Shown: positions 63,068 through 64,000 of the stretch, one piece after another | Layout of the letters: every line of letters begins with the position of its first letter | How positions within the stretch are numbered: position 1 is the stretch's first letter | Source: Anaerococcus prevotii DSM 20548 | GTDB lineage: Bacteria > Bacillota > Clostridia > Tissierellales > Peptoniphilaceae | NCBI RefSeq assembly: GCF_000024105.1 | Contig: NC_013171.1 | Coordinates: 733,501-797,500, forward strand | Direction of reading: 5' to 3' | Length of the DNA: 64,000 bases | Program-made: the position numbers and the translations under genes | Notes under the pieces: model-generated | What the model saw: only the letters and a program-made list of their open reading frames with translations | Told to the model about the DNA's origin: nothing | Database searches by the model: none

Positions 63068-63903
63068 ACCTCATTATCTCGAACCGAGATAAATATAACA
63101 TTAGTGCAATGTGTAGACTACTTGGGGTCACAAGAAGTTTAGTCTATTATCATTTGAACAAAGAAAAAGATGTGAAATTAGATGAAGATGAAAAACTAAT
63201 AGAAGAAATAAAAGAAATATTCAGAAGAAGTAGAAACAACTATGGAACACGCAAAATAAAAAAAGAACTAGGGAAAATTGGATATAAAATATCGAGAAGA
63301 AAAATAGGCCGAATAATGAAGAAAAATGGCCTAGTCTCAAACTATACAGTAGCACAATATAAAGTAATAAGATCCAAATGCAACGAAGAAGACATCCCTA
63401 ACCTTTTAAATAGATAATTTGACAATAGAGACTATTTAGAAGCAATAGTAAGCAACCTAACATATGTAAGAGTAGGAAAAACATGGAATTATATATGTTT
63501 AATAATAGACTTAAACAGCCGTGAAATAATAGGATACTCATCAGGTAAAAACAAAGATGCAAATCTAGTAGCAGAAGCATTTTACTCAATAAGGCATCCA
63601 CTAAATCGTATAAAAATATTTCACACAGATAGAGGAAGAGAATTTAAAAATATAAAAATAGAAGAAATATTAAAGGTATTTGGGATAAAAAGATCGCTAA
63701 GTAAAAAAGGAAGCCCATATGATAACGCAGTAAGCGAAGCAGTCAATAAAGTAATGATGACAGAATTCATATATCAGGAGAACTTTACTAATTTCCAAGA
63801 ACTTAATCTAAAATTAGCAGAATACGTATATTGGTATAATAACCTAAGAATTCATGGATCTTTAGGATATAAAACACCAGTAGAATATAGAAAAGCAGAA
63901 TAA
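63064..63903 (+). pseudogene. IS3 OrfB transposase with internal stop
   Basis: HTH_21 region (SAMCRLLGVTRSLVYYHL, RNNYGTRKIKKELG) is followed by the rve integrase core with the DDE residues in LIIDLNSREIIGYS, FHTDRGREF and SEAVNKVMMTEF. The frame is broken by TAA at 63415-63417 between NLLNR and FDNRDYLEA, where relatives have Gln (CAA). Otherwise the reading frame is intact to TAA at 63901, so inactivation looks recent. Confidence 0.8.
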
Positions 63904-63946
63904 AAAGCTCTGGAAGTTTCATAAATTAAATAAAATATATGAACAG

Positions 63947-64000
63947 ACTGTCAAGGGCAAATTTCAACTAAATTTGGGCGAAGCCTTTACCCTTGATTGT
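63947..64000. repeat. Imperfect 15-bp inverted repeat at the window end
   Basis: ACTGTCAAGGGCAAA (63947-63961) and TTTACCCTTGATTGT (63986-64000) match as inverse copies at 12 of 15 positions. It may be an IS end or another small repeat, cut by the window edge. Confidence 0.45.

Larger units (their letters stand above)
62942..63903 (+). mobile_element. Degenerate IS3-family insertion sequence
   Basis: It contains the C-terminal part of OrfA and a nearly complete OrfB (DDE transposase), each interrupted by a stop codon. The ends are not clear: 62597-62941 holds possible, badly damaged OrfA upstream sequence with no credible inverted repeat, and the right end must lie beyond 63903. Confidence 0.75.

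Overview
The window is about 43 kb of conserved chromosome, an 18.2 kb integrated element, and a short chromosomal tail carrying a decayed insertion sequence. Low GC, strong AGGAGG ribosome sites, frequent TTG starts, WhiA, a PASTA-domain kinase, zinc-ribbon L32 and a BceAB/LanFEG-style module point to a low-GC Gram-positive anaerobe. I suspect the Tissierellia/Peptoniphilaceae group (Anaerococcus-like); this is inferred from protein style and gene order, not from a database search.

Layout: (1) 1-2.37 kb, a FecCD-type siderophore ABC importer (two permeases and an ATPase; the first gene is cut by the window edge). (2) 2.5-4.6 kb, a CapA-like lipoprotein, a PAP2 phosphatase and tRNA-Leu(CAA), then a decayed small gene. 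(3) 5.1-9.7 kb, a BcrA/LanFEG-like ABC exporter operon on the minus strand, divergent from an OmpR-type regulator/kinase pair; then a MATE pump. (4) 11.2-16.8 kb, pyrH-frr followed by a type IV pilus-like operon (platform protein, prepilin peptidase, four class III prepilins, one PilX-like protein) with no assembly ATPase in view. (5) 16.8-32.8 kb, ackA, rpmF, then an almost gap-free housekeeping run plsX-acpP-rnc-radical SAM-smc-def-fmt-rsmB-rlmN-prpC-prkC-rsgA-rpe. (6) 32.9-44 kb, rpmB (minus), murB-rapZ-phosphatase-whiA-dnaE-pfkA-pyk-rlmD.

(7) 44,043-62,283 is an integrated element placed by a large serine recombinase into the 3' part of rlmD. Both junctions share GCATGTGGA. Insertion exchanged the C-termini of two genes: rlmD now ends on element-encoded residues, and the recombinase now ends on codons read out of frame from the displaced rlmD tail. 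Its predicted original tail lies 18 kb away at the left end, directly before a terminator. The element carries an AbiEi/AbiEii pair and a Gabija-like gajA/gajB pair (apparently one defence operon behind a palindromic operator), an orphan MobC with an oriT-like region, a TetR-controlled NikABCDE-like importer, a YbtPQ/IrtAB-like ABC pair, a 45-residue protein and the recombinase. No relaxase or conjugation machinery is visible, so it looks like a mobilisable element, not a self-transmissible one.

(8) 62.6-64 kb holds the displaced rlmD tail and an IS3-family element inactivated by nonsense codons.

The most notable result is the reciprocal gene-tail exchange, which predicts exact sequences for the empty site and the circular form.
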